Assembly (NCBI RefSeq): GCF_900491745.1
Contig: NZ_UETR01000028.1
Coordinates: 1-39,295 of the forward strand
Direction of reading: 5' to 3'
DNA from: Amarolinea aalborgensis
Lineage (GTDB): Bacteria; Chloroflexota; Anaerolineae; SSC4; Amarolineaceae
DNA: 39,295 bases
Below are positions 15,432 to 23,360 of this stretch, in pieces (position 1 is the first letter of the stretch; every line of letters starts with the position of its first letter). The position numbers were made by a program, and so were the translations under genes. Below the pieces are notes generated by a model. It was not told the DNA's origin, did not search any database, and saw only the letters and a program-made list of their open reading frames with translations.

Positions 15432-16439
15432 ATGGTAGACGCCGACCATTTCTTTTCCACGCTGCAGCAGATGGCCTCATCGCCGGGAAACCTGCCTTGG
15501 ACCGGTTTGCGCGTAGCGGATGTGGATGTCGGGCTGGCCGGCCATCCCGTGGCCTTGCACGAGCGCCTGCTGCGCCCGTTGTCGCATCTTTGCCAACCGT
15601 CTGCATCAGCTCCGGCCATCATGTTGACGCTGGTCGAGGCGCCTGCGGATGCGCCGCCGTTTCCGTGGCCCGACGCTCCGCAGGCCGGCGACTTTCGCGA
15701 ATGGCGCGCAGAGAATTATCTCTTTTCACATTACGGCCAGGGGTTGGCGGTGGTTGGCCTTGATCTGCGCAATGGGCGCGCGGTCGGCTTTGTCCGCCAG
15801 CCAATGCAGATGCCGGCCGCGTTCTTCAGCGGTCTGCTGTTCACGACCCTCTACCAGGCGCTGCGCCCACATGGCTTCTTTTTGCTGCATGCGGCGGCCC
15901 TTTCGTGGCAAGGCCAGGGCATCCTCATTACCGGTCCTTCGGGCGCGGGTAAAACCACCACGATGCTGCAATGCGTGCGCGCCGGTTTTCAATTCGTGTC
16001 CGATGACGCCACCCTGCTTACGCGGGCGCCCAACGGTGAGATCATGGCCGTGGCAACCCTCAACACCATGCACGTCACGCCGCGCACAGTCGCCTTTTTC
16101 CCTGAATTAGCTCCCTTCGCCAACGAGCGCGCAGACAATGGCAAGGCCACTATTTTCTTGCCCGAAGTTTACCCCGGTTCCGTGACGTCGCAGACGCCCG
16201 TGCGGTTGCTCGTGGTTCCTTCACTACATGGGCCATGCGATGGGTCGTTTGAGCCTTTGGCGGGACGTGCGGTCTTGAGCGAGGCGCTGCCGCTGAGTGT
16301 GGACGTGCAGCAAGCGCAAGCCGCGGCCGCCCATCTTGACCTGCTGGCGCAGTTGGTGCGGCAAGCGCGCTGCGTGCGTTTGCACCTGCCGCCGGATGTG
16401 GTCAGCGTGCCGCCGCTAATTGCCAGTCGCCTGGCTTGA
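15432..16439 (+). CDS. HPr-kinase-like protein (HprK-related), probable peptide-modifying kinase
   Basis: The 335-residue product has the HprK/P catalytic core in its centre: LLHAAALSW at residues 151-159, Walker A GPSGAGKTT at 168-176, and SDDATLL at 190-196, where HPr kinases carry their acidic catalytic residues. The N-terminal 140 residues are family-specific. True HPr kinases phosphorylate Ser46 of HPr, but relatives encoded next to PqqD-like proteins form a separate group thought to act on peptides; in paeninodin-type lasso clusters such a kinase phosphorylates the precursor. Here the neighbours are a PqqD-like protein and a 39-residue peptide. The ATG at 15432 has no clear ribosome-binding site. 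The last 24 bases overlap the convergent radical SAM gene. The true substrate is unproven. Confidence 0.78.
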   Translation: MVDADHFFSTLQQMASSPGNLPWTGLRVADVDVGLAGHPVALHERLLRPLSHLCQPSASAPAIMLTLVEAPADAPPFPWPDAPQAGDFREWRAENYLFSHYGQGLAVVGLDLRNGRAVGFVRQPMQMPAAFFSGLLFTTLYQALRPHGFFLLHAAALSWQGQGILITGPSGAGKTTTMLQCVRAGFQFVSDDATLLTRAPNGEIMAVATLNTMHVTPRTVAFFPELAPFANERADNGKATIFLPEVYPGSVTSQTPVRLLVVPSLHGPCDGSFEPLAGRAVLSEALPLSVDVQQAQAAAAHLDLLAQLVRQARCVRLHLPPDVVSVPPLIASRLA

Positions 16440-18071
16440 AGCCAGGACTGCCAGGCGTTCACGCAGGCTGGCCACGCGCGCCTGCGCAGACTCGAACTCG
16501 CGCCGCGTCGGTTGGATGAGCGACGCCGCCTGAAGCGACTCGAAACCAGAATGACGTCCCTCGCGCAGAAGGCGTTTGAGGAGCAGATAGGGAAGGCTGG
16601 CCAGGCCGCTGTACTCGAGTTTCAACTCACGCACCAGCGGCAGCCACTGTGCCGTGTGGCCGTTGGCCCGTTCAAGCTCGGCCTCGCGTCGCGCCAATTC
16701 GTCCTGCAGATCAATCACCAATTCGTACCAGGCTGCGCCGAAGGTGGCCATGCTCTGATCGAGCAGCAGTTTGACCTGCGCGGCGTCGTGGTTTTGGAAG
16801 TGATAGGGCAGCGATTCGTGGACGCTGCCAAAGGCAATGCCCGCAGCTTCGGCTTCTTCGCGCGAGCGCGTGCCGGGAAACAACGCCAGTGTGGAGAGAA
16901 TGATCGGCGGGAAGTAGCCAAACAGACCGTGGCTTTCGATGAATTCCAGGTTTTGCTCCAAGTCTTCGACTGTGGTGTTTGGCTCGAACATGATGAAGTC
17001 CACCTGCGCCGCCAGGTCATTGCCCCACAGGATGTGCAGGGCGCGGCTGTTTTCTTCGACGGTCGTTTCTTTGTTCAGACGATCCAGGCTGCCCTGGCTG
17101 CCGCTCTCCAGACCGGCGCCTACGTAACGGAGACCGGCCTGGCGAAAGGCTGGAAAATACTTTTCGCCCTTGACGATCTGATCCGCGCGGGTGAGAAACG
17201 CGAAGGTGAAATCCACGTCGCGTGCGCGCAGCGTTTCAGCAATTTCGAGCGCGCGCTTGGGCTGCACAAAGAAGTTGTCATCCTGAAATTCAAAATGACT
17301 CGCGCCGTCCTGACGCGCCAGCTGCTCCATCTCATCCACCACATTCGCCACGCTGCGCCCGCGCCAGCTTTTGCCTGGAGACGCCGCGTAGAAGGTGATG
17401 ATGCTGCAAAAATGACAGTGGAACGGGCAGCCGCGACTGCTGATCAGTGACGCCTTGATGCGCGGCTTTTGGTCTATCGGATCCATGAAGCCGGGATAGC
17501 TGCCAACCGGCGGCAGCAAATCACGCGCCGGAAACGGAATCTCGTCCAGATTTTGCAGCAGCGCGCGCGCGGGCGTCAACTTGATGCGCTTGCCCTCGCG
17601 ATAGCCTAATCCTGCCACCTCCGCCAGGGATCGCCCGTCACGCTGCGCCTGCAGCAGTTCCAGCAGGGTTACTTCCCCCTCCCCGCGCACCACCACATCC
17701 ACGACGGGGAAGTCGTTCAGCGATTCGTACGGGGCGAAGGTGGGGTGATAGCCGCCCCAGATGATTTGCATCTGCGGCCGCTCGGCTTTGAGACGCCGTG
17801 AAATATCGAGGGCGGTGGGAATGGTGGCCGTGAGCAGCGAAAGGCCTACGGTTTCGTACTCGCCATCCAGGGCATAGGCGATGATTTCTTCCATTGAGCG
17901 CGGATGATCCCCCCAGTTGCCATCCAGCAGATCGGCGCGCTCGCCGTGCTGACGAAGATAACCGGCCAGGTAGGCAATGCCCAACGGCTGCGTGCCGCGC
18001 CACTCGCGGTTTTGATAGTCCGGCGGGCTAATCAACAGCAGCTTGGCGCCGCTAGGTGCAATCGGATACAT
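16416..18071 (-). CDS. B12-binding-type radical SAM protein
   Basis: The 551-residue protein has an N-terminal cobalamin-binding-like Rossmann domain (residues about 10-145, with GIAYLAGYLR, VGLSLLTAT and GGYHPTFAP) and a radical SAM core with the CxxxCxxC cluster motif GCPFHCHFC (Cys215, Cys219, Cys222), then FQDDNFF and GAGLESGSQ. The C-terminus (about 440-551) is helical and charged. Such class B enzymes carry out methylations, cyclisations or rearrangements in cofactor, lipid and peptide pathways; the reaction here cannot be named. The canonical DxHxxG cobalamin ligand motif is not evident, as in several subfamilies. GGAGG precedes the ATG at 18071. The gene is convergent with the HPr-kinase-like gene, overlapping it by 24 bases, so any shared function rests on proximity only. 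Confidence 0.88.
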   Translation of the reverse strand: MYPIAPSGAKLLLISPPDYQNREWRGTQPLGIAYLAGYLRQHGERADLLDGNWGDHPRSMEEIIAYALDGEYETVGLSLLTATIPTALDISRRLKAERPQMQIIWGGYHPTFAPYESLNDFPVVDVVVRGEGEVTLLELLQAQRDGRSLAEVAGLGYREGKRIKLTPARALLQNLDEIPFPARDLLPPVGSYPGFMDPIDQKPRIKASLISSRGCPFHCHFCSIITFYAASPGKSWRGRSVANVVDEMEQLARQDGASHFEFQDDNFFVQPKRALEIAETLRARDVDFTFAFLTRADQIVKGEKYFPAFRQAGLRYVGAGLESGSQGSLDRLNKETTVEENSRALHILWGNDLAAQVDFIMFEPNTTVEDLEQNLEFIESHGLFGYFPPIILSTLALFPGTRSREEAEAAGIAFGSVHESLPYHFQNHDAAQVKLLLDQSMATFGAAWYELVIDLQDELARREAELERANGHTAQWLPLVRELKLEYSGLASLPYLLLKRLLREGRHSGFESLQAASLIQPTRREFESAQARVASLRERLAVLASSQATGN

Positions 18072-18103
18072 CGTTCGTCCTCCACGGTTGAATCAAGGAG
18101 AAG

Positions 18104-18132
18104 ATTCTAACATACGGCTTGCCTGGCGTCAA
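18104..18132 (-). promoter_or_regulatory. sigma70-type promoter of the radical SAM gene
   Basis: Minus-strand TTGACG (18132-18127) and TAGAAT (18109-18104) are spaced by 17 bases, about 40 bases before the ATG at 18071. Confidence 0.65.
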
Positions 18133-18161
18133 GCAATTTCGAGAGGTCATGCTGTTTTCCT

Positions 18162-20480
18162 ATGGATCCTGATCATGGACTGAACCCTGAAGCCCTTGAC
18201 GCGCGGATGCGAGCGCATGAGGCCGAGCAGTTTCTGCACGCGGACTGGTATTTTGGCTCGGTTTCCTCACAGCCGTGGCCGGGGCCGGCCGTGTCCGATC
18301 AATCGGCTGTCCGCGCTTGGAGATTGGCCACGGTCCCGGGGCAGGTGCACAGCGATCTGCTGGCGCACGGGCTGATCCCTGATCCGTTCGTGGGCGAGAA
18401 CCTGCGCGCCTGCGCCTGGGTGGATGACTGCGACTGGTGGTATCGCACAACGCCGCCCCTTGACCTGGGGCCTGCGCAGCGCGCCTTTGTCACCTTTCAC
18501 GGCCTGGATACCTACGCCGCGGTGTACGTCAATCAGCAGTGCGTTTTGCGCAGCGCCGGTATGTTTGCCTCCCACCGCATCGAGCTGACTCGCTTTGCCC
18601 AGCCCGGCGCGCCTCTTGATCTGGCCGTGCGTTTGACCGGCCCGGCCGGCTGGCCGCGCCCGGTCTTCAGCCGGCGCCAGCGCTTGCTCTTGGCGCTGGA
18701 GAGACTGAGCGGCGCGGCCGCCGCGCTAGGCCCGATTCCGGAGCGCCTTTATCACCTCAAGGCGCCGATGCAATTCGGTTGGGACTTTGCCCCGCGCCTG
18801 CGTACCGTGGGCATCTGGGACGACGTCGCCCTGACCGTCAGCGGCCCGGCCGCGATTGAGAATCTCAGGCCGCCGCAACTGGCCGCGGGCGGCCGCGTCT
18901 GGTCGTTCGAGATGACCGTGGATGCGGCCGCCGGCGTCTTGGCGCAAGCGGAGGTAAGCGTGCGGCCGGCCAATTTTGCCGGCCAGGCATGGGCGCACTC
19001 CGTCTCGCTGAGCCTACGCCCTGGGTTACAGACCCTAAGATTGCCGCTGCCAGCTTTGCACCTGGCGTCCTGGCAGCCCTGGGAACGCGGATTCCCCCAT
19101 CTGTATTGGCTTGAGGTGACGCTGCGCGACGCGGCCAGCGGCGCGCCGCTCGATCAGCGCCGCCTGCGCTTTGGACAGCGCCTGGCGGCCTGGACGCCTG
19201 TGGCCGGTCCGGGCACGCCGGCCTGGCGCTTGCAGATCAACGGCAAGCCCTTGTTTGTGCGCGGCGCCAATTGGACGCCCGCGGATGCCCTGCCCGGCCG
19301 TTTGCGGCTGGCCGATTACCAACGCCTGTTGACGGCTGCGCGCGCCGCGGGCGTCAATCTGCTGCGCGTGTGGGGCGGCGGCCTGCGCGAAAAGGCGGCT
19401 TTCTACGATCTGTGCGATGAGCTGGGCTTGCTGGTCTGGCAGGAATTTCCGTTTGCCTGCCTTTTCCTGGCCGAGTATGCGCACGATCCTGCCTGGCTCG
19501 ACCAGGTAGAGGCAGAAGCCCAGGCTGTCGTGCGGACGCTGCGCCATCATCCGAGCCTTGTCACCTGGTGCGGCGGCAACGAATTCAGCGCGGCGCGCAA
19601 CCGCCATTTGGTAAGCCGCCTGGCCCGCGCCGTGACCGCGGAGGACGGCACGCGGCCTTTTCTGCCCGTTTCGCCTGCGCAAGGTGATGTCCATGAATGG
19701 GCTGTCTGGCACGGTCGCGCGCCTCTGCGCGCCTACCAGCGATCGCAGGCGCCGTTTTGCAGTGAATTTGGCTTGAGCGCGCTGCCAGCCGCGGAAACGC
19801 TGGCGAAAATCATGCCGGCCGCGCAGCCGTGGCCTGAGGGGCCGGCCTGGCGTTGGCATCACGCGGAAGCGAGTAAATTGCAGCATTATGCCGCCTTGAT
19901 CCCCTCGCCTGCGCATGATCTGGCTGCATTGATGAGCGCGACGCAGAGGGCGCAAGCGGCCGGCTTGCAGGTTGCGATCGAGCATTTCCGGCGCCGCAAA
20001 GCCACGTGCGGCGGATTTGCCTTCTGGCAGTTCAACGAGCCGTGGCCGGCCGTGGCCTGGAGCGTGATTGATTTTTATGGCCGCCCCAAGCTGGCCTACG
20101 CTCGGCTGCAGCGCATCCTGCAGCCGGCGCTGATTTGCCTGGCCTATGAGCTGCCGGTCGGCGCCTTACCTCCAGCCATCAGCGGCGCGGTCTGGGTTGT
20201 CAACGATACGACGGCCCCGTTGACCAGCCTGACCTGGCTGGCCTGGTTGAACGGCCGGCTGTTGGCAGAAGGTTGCGCGGCTGTGCCTGCGGATGCCGGC
20301 CAGCCGGTCGGCGCGTTGACGGCGCCTCTGGGCGGCGGACCAGCGCAACTGCGCCTGGAACTGCGGCAGGCGAATAGGCTTCTCGCCAGCAACGAGTACG
20401 ACCTGGGCCTGGTAGACCTGCCCTCGATGCCCTGGGGGGCACGCATCCGTCGCTGGCTGGCCCGCCTGGCGCTGCGTTAG
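18162..20480 (+). CDS. GH2-family glycosidase (beta-mannosidase-like)
   Basis: The 772-residue enzyme follows the GH2 layout: N-terminal jelly roll (about 30-210, with the VPGQVHSDLLAHGLI and DCDWWYRT segments typical of beta-mannosidases), an immunoglobulin-like domain (220-350), a TIM barrel (about 360-650, with VRGANWTPAD and LLRVWGGG) and C-terminal beta material. The catalytic acid/base is Glu474 in WCGGNEF and the nucleophile is Glu535 in CSEFGLS. It would remove terminal beta-linked sugars, most likely mannose, from oligosaccharides. There is no signal peptide, so it acts in the cytoplasm. It is shorter than classical beta-mannosidases (about 820-880 residues), mainly at the C-terminus. 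The ATG at 18162 lacks a good ribosome-binding site; a downstream Met at residue 16 is an alternative. It is divergent from the radical SAM gene. Confidence 0.88.
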   Translation: MDPDHGLNPEALDARMRAHEAEQFLHADWYFGSVSSQPWPGPAVSDQSAVRAWRLATVPGQVHSDLLAHGLIPDPFVGENLRACAWVDDCDWWYRTTPPLDLGPAQRAFVTFHGLDTYAAVYVNQQCVLRSAGMFASHRIELTRFAQPGAPLDLAVRLTGPAGWPRPVFSRRQRLLLALERLSGAAAALGPIPERLYHLKAPMQFGWDFAPRLRTVGIWDDVALTVSGPAAIENLRPPQLAAGGRVWSFEMTVDAAAGVLAQAEVSVRPANFAGQAWAHSVSLSLRPGLQTLRLPLPALHLASWQPWERGFPHLYWLEVTLRDAASGAPLDQRRLRFGQRLAAWTPVAGPGTPAWRLQINGKPLFVRGANWTPADALPGRLRLADYQRLLTAARAAGVNLLRVWGGGLREKAAFYDLCDELGLLVWQEFPFACLFLAEYAHDPAWLDQVEAEAQAVVRTLRHHPSLVTWCGGNEFSAARNRHLVSRLARAVTAEDGTRPFLPVSPAQGDVHEWAVWHGRAPLRAYQRSQAPFCSEFGLSALPAAETLAKIMPAAQPWPEGPAWRWHHAEASKLQHYAALIPSPAHDLAALMSATQRAQAAGLQVAIEHFRRRKATCGGFAFWQFNEPWPAVAWSVIDFYGRPKLAYARLQRILQPALICLAYELPVGALPPAISGAVWVVNDTTAPLTSLTWLAWLNGRLLAEGCAAVPADAGQPVGALTAPLGGGPAQLRLELRQANRLLASNEYDLGLVDLPSMPWGARIRRWLARLALR

Positions 20481-20744
20481 CGCAAGCCTTCCATGACCTC
20501 TGAACCTGTCGAACCCGCGACGCGTGCGCCAGTCTCGTTGACCGCTTTCTCTGCCACGAATTTCACGAATTCTCACGAATCGAACTCTTACCTTCGTGGC
20601 AATTCGCGCCATTCGTGGCAAGAGTCCGCCCGACGTGGTGCCCAGGCCTGCCCTGAGCCTTCGGCGTGAGCGGCTCGACCGAGCGTTCGACTGAGCGCTC
20701 ACGCCGAAGGCTCGCCGAGGTCTCAGTCGAACGCTTGCCGAAGG
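20481..20744. repeat. Intergenic palindromic repeat cluster R1
   Basis: After the GH2 gene comes a patch of short CACGAAT and TTCGTGGCA motifs (about 20557-20623) in both orientations. It is followed by a perfect 15-bp inverted repeat, CCTTCGGCGTGAGCG (20658-20672) with its partner at 20696-20710, and a further GTCTCAGTCGAACG block. The same family, with TTCG, CTCAG and GGCTCGAC modules, recurs at 22442-22492, 23170-23252 and 35499-35560. No gene is seen. Confidence 0.7.
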
Positions 20745-20837
20745 GTGATCGGTCGCCAGCCAGCGCACCACGCCGTTGACCCGCAGCGCCACCCGCTGGC
20801 CGCCAGCCTGGTAGTGCTTGGTGATCGTCGTGCTCAT
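20745..20837 (-). pseudogene. Displaced RHS/YD-repeat fragment
   Basis: Reading the minus strand from 20837, the frame gives TKHYQAGGQRVALRVNG followed by VVRWLATDH. This is the segment that in RHS proteins lies just before the DHLGS motif and core domain. It runs directly into palindromic repeat R1, and everything downstream of it in a normal RHS gene is missing. It is most simply a remnant of a larger RHS gene or of an alternative C-terminal cassette. A neighbouring locus encodes an intact RHS core. Confidence 0.65.
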
Positions 20838-20927
20838 GCCGCTGAGACTTCCGAAGTCTTCAAGACTTCGGAAGCCTGGCGGCCTACATGCATCATCCCA
20901 TTCACACAGTGTATCAACCCCAGAATG

Positions 20928-21539
20928 TCATGGGGATGGTGTCGCAGATGATGCCATCGCCGCTTCCCACCGATCGTCGAGCTTGGACAACAACTCGCCC
21001 AAATCATCCTCGTCAAGCATTGGCGCCGCCGATGGCGCAATTTGGGCAGAAAATCGTACAACGAACTCATCATAACGGGCTAGTATGCCGCAACGACTGG
21101 TACCTTCCGTAATGGGTGCAATGTACTTTGCACAGGCTACATAGGCCTCGTCTGCAGTATTCAGCCGCCTTGTCAATTCGAGCCTTTCCTCCCAGTCGCC
21201 ATAATACTGCGCACCACCTGGATACCACACGTCCAGTTGGCGCTTATATTCCCGCTGCGCGTCACGTACGAATTCGTAACGATAGATCTCGTGGACTATT
21301 GTGCCTCTTCCATTCATGTCTCGTAATAGATGCTCCACAGCGCCGTGTGAGTCTGCGGTCGGGATGATGGGCCTGTTGCTCCAGCCAGGAGGGAATAGCG
21401 TAGCATCCATCAACAAAGAGTCAGTGGCAAACGGTCGTCTTGGCACGGGGGTGTTGGACGTGCAGGCAACGCTCAAGGCAGCCACAACAAGGCACGTCGC
21501 AAGCAACACAGCCACGAAACGCAACTTCTGTGTGTTCAT
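20928..21539 (-). CDS. Lipoprotein coupled to the RHS toxin-like gene, possible immunity protein
   Basis: The 203-residue product has a lipoprotein signal (hydrophobic residues 8-25, lipobox LSVAC with Cys26), then a short linker and a globular part containing ATLFPPGWSN, DWEERLELTRRLNTADEAY and FSAQIAP. I do not recognise the family. The ATG at 21539 lies 4 bases after the TGA of the RHS-core gene, and its ribosome-binding site (GAGGTG) is inside that gene's end, so translation is coupled. A gene directly downstream of an RHS C-terminal toxin domain is where the cognate immunity protein is normally found. Membrane-anchored immunity lipoproteins are known for toxins that act outside or at the envelope. 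The immunity role is inferred from position only. Confidence 0.6.
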   Translation of the reverse strand: MNTQKLRFVAVLLATCLVVAALSVACTSNTPVPRRPFATDSLLMDATLFPPGWSNRPIIPTADSHGAVEHLLRDMNGRGTIVHEIYRYEFVRDAQREYKRQLDVWYPGGAQYYGDWEERLELTRRLNTADEAYVACAKYIAPITEGTSRCGILARYDEFVVRFSAQIAPSAAPMLDEDDLGELLSKLDDRWEAAMASSATPSP

Positions 21540-21543
21540 GGTG

Positions 21544-22611
21544 TCACCTCGGCCTGTTGTCGAAGTGACCAGCGCGATAGGGTTCGCCAGAACCCTCTAC
21601 TAGGCCATAGCTCGGCGCCCCGAGCGCCAACAAATCATGGTATTCTGCCACCAACGCCTGAAACGCCTGCAAGGTGACATTGCTGCCATGGCGCCTGCTT
21701 AGTTCAATGCCCATGCTGACGGCGGCATAATCATAGGGATCATCGTAATAGAAGTCGCGGCGCTCGGCCGGCAAATAGGCAATCGGGTGAATGGCGGGCC
21801 AGTTACGTTTGGCGCTGTTCTCTGGATCACGCGCTTCGGCGTAGCCCGCGCCCAATCGAAGCTCACCTTCCGAGAAACCAGCCTGCGTACCCACATAGCC
21901 GCACAGGATGTTGCCGAGCACAGAGTATTCGAACCAGTAGCAGATAGACGCAGAACAGAGCAGGAAGCTGCTACCTAGTTGAGAGAGCATCTCATCTTTG
22001 AGATCCCAGCGTTTGCCGTCACCCACCAAACCCTGAAAAGTCAAATAGGCGCTTATTTTGAACATCGGGCTGCCATTTTGCGCGGAATGCGCATTTTCGA
22101 AGGCCAACCAGCCCGTCACCGGGCTCTGGGCCATGAATTGCGCCTGGGCCACGGCAAACTGCGTGAGATCGCGATCGGGGAAGACGCGCCTTCGCGGCGG
22201 TCGTTTGGGGATCTGGCAGTCATTATCGTCTTCACATTCTCGGTGACCCGAAGGATCCACGTAGCGCAGAGGATTATTGGCCGCATAGCTGTACCGATTC
22301 AGACTCTGCGGATTCACCGGCTGCGGCACGATCGTATCCGCCTGGATGAACCGCCCCAGCGCCGGGTCGTAGTATCTCGCGTTGTAGAAATACAACCCGC
22401 CCGCCGCATCGTCCAGCACCTGCCCGGTGAAGCGGCGCAGCGACTTCGGCGAGCGGCTCGACTGAGCTCGCCGAAGTCTCAGTCGAGCCGCTGAGGTCAG
22501 CAGGCTGCAGACAACCAGCAGATGGACGACCAGCCGCGGGCGCGCCGCCAGCCGCGGGATAGGAAGGCGCCCTGAAGAGCGATGGAACGATGAGGAAGGC
22601 CAACGGGTCAT
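21544..22611 (-). CDS. Short secreted RHS-core protein with toxin-like C-terminal domain
   Basis: The 355-residue protein has an N-terminal hydrophobic segment (RLVVHLLVVCSLLTSAA, about 26-42) that could be a signal peptide, then a stretch encoded by palindromic repeat R2, then a typical RHS-associated core: FTGQVLDDAAGGLYFYNARY, the LGRFIQADTIVP segment, the NRYSYAANNPLRYVDPSG segment. After the DPSG boundary comes a variable domain of about 230 residues with RWDLKDEM, GYVGTQAGFSEGELRLGAG and YYDDPYDYAAVSMGIEL. The last two resemble, from memory, the Ntox44-type polymorphic toxin domain. Normal RHS proteins exceed 1000 residues, so nearly all YD repeats are missing. AAAGGAG lies 9 bases before the ATG at 22611, so this short form may be expressed. 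A coupled lipoprotein gene follows. Confidence 0.7.
   Translation of the reverse strand: MTRWPSSSFHRSSGRLPIPRLAARPRLVVHLLVVCSLLTSAARLRLRRAQSSRSPKSLRRFTGQVLDDAAGGLYFYNARYYDPALGRFIQADTIVPQPVNPQSLNRYSYAANNPLRYVDPSGHRECEDDNDCQIPKRPPRRRVFPDRDLTQFAVAQAQFMAQSPVTGWLAFENAHSAQNGSPMFKISAYLTFQGLVGDGKRWDLKDEMLSQLGSSFLLCSASICYWFEYSVLGNILCGYVGTQAGFSEGELRLGAGYAEARDPENSAKRNWPAIHPIAYLPAERRDFYYDDPYDYAAVSMGIELSRRHGSNVTLQAFQALVAEYHDLLALGAPSYGLVEGSGEPYRAGHFDNRPR
22442..22492. repeat. Palindromic repeat R2 inside the RHS-core gene
   Basis: Two overlapping perfect inverted repeats are present. GACTTCGGCGAGC (22442-22454) pairs with 22466-22478, and AGCGGCTCGACTGAG (22452-22466) pairs with 22478-22492. The two stems are mutually exclusive. 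The element lies just before the FTGQ codons of the RHS core and adds Arg/Ser-rich residues to the protein. Confidence 0.8.
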
Positions 22612-23272
22612 GACAACAGACTCCTTTCATGCAGCGAACGGAACAGGACGGGGTCAGGGAGGTTTCCTGACTGCCAAAGGATGTCTCAGGCCAGGGAGGA
22701 CTTGCGCGGGCTGTGCAAACTGCCCGCCGGGTCGCAAAGCCGGGAGACGGGACGATCTCTGGCTCATGTATAACACCGCGGCATCGGTTTGTCAAGAGGC
22801 AGTTTTTCGACTTTTCGACTTTCAACTGGCGGAATGTTCCAGGCAGGCCCAAGCCCACGCCGGTTTGGGCTTGACAGCTGTTGCCGCGATTTCAATCGCC
22901 CGACTACTCCGAACGCGGGTGCATTTCAGATTGGGGACGCAGCCCCGGAGGGGCTTGCGCCTCGTAGCCGGATGGCCTTTGGCCTCCGGCGGGGTTGCTG
23001 GCTGGATGGCGTGCGCGTAACCAACGCCGCCCGACCGTGAACGGATCGGGCTACAAGGTGGAAGGCCCTATCGGGCCTGAAAGCCTCGGAGGGGCTTGCA
23101 TCTTCTAGCAGGCGCATTTCAGTTTCTGGCCCAAGCCCACGCCTGTTTGGGCTTGACAGCTGTTGCCGCGGCCTTCGACAAGCTCAGGCCCCGTGCGGTG
23201 AGCCTGTCGAACCGTGCGGTCGAGCCGCTCACGACGAAGCCTCAATCGCCCGCCTGCCCCGAACGCCGACGC
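22612..23272. repeat. Gene-free repeat region R3
   Basis: No gene is evident in this stretch. It contains a 43-bp direct repeat (22846-22888 and 23128-23170, one mismatch) whose unit folds by CAAGCCCA/TGGGCTTG, two copies of CGGAGGGGCTTGC, and a block with TTCGACAAGCTCAGG and GCCTGTCGAA. It also holds a 35-base segment (23218-23252) identical, in inverted orientation, to 35499-35533. GCATTTCAG occurs twice. These look like REP/MITE-like extragenic elements. Confidence 0.7.
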
Positions 23273-23273
23273 C

Positions 23274-23302
23274 TTGACATTCTGCGGGCTTTGCTGTACC
23301 CT
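23274..23302 (+). promoter_or_regulatory. Likely promoter of the sugar epimerase gene
   Basis: TTGACA (23274-23279), a 17-base spacer and TACCCT (23297-23302) lie about 50 bases before the ATG at 23361, immediately after the repeat region. Confidence 0.5.
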
Positions 23303-23360
23303 GTCCTGGCGACACCACTGCGCCCGCGGGCGCAGCATTTTGAGAAGGGAACAGTTTTTC

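Noticed and set aside
14972..16439. Classification of the peptide locus as a lasso-peptide cluster
   Set aside because: The leader fits, but the core has no Asp/Glu for the macrolactam ring and no lasso cyclase or transglutaminase-like protease is encoded in the window.
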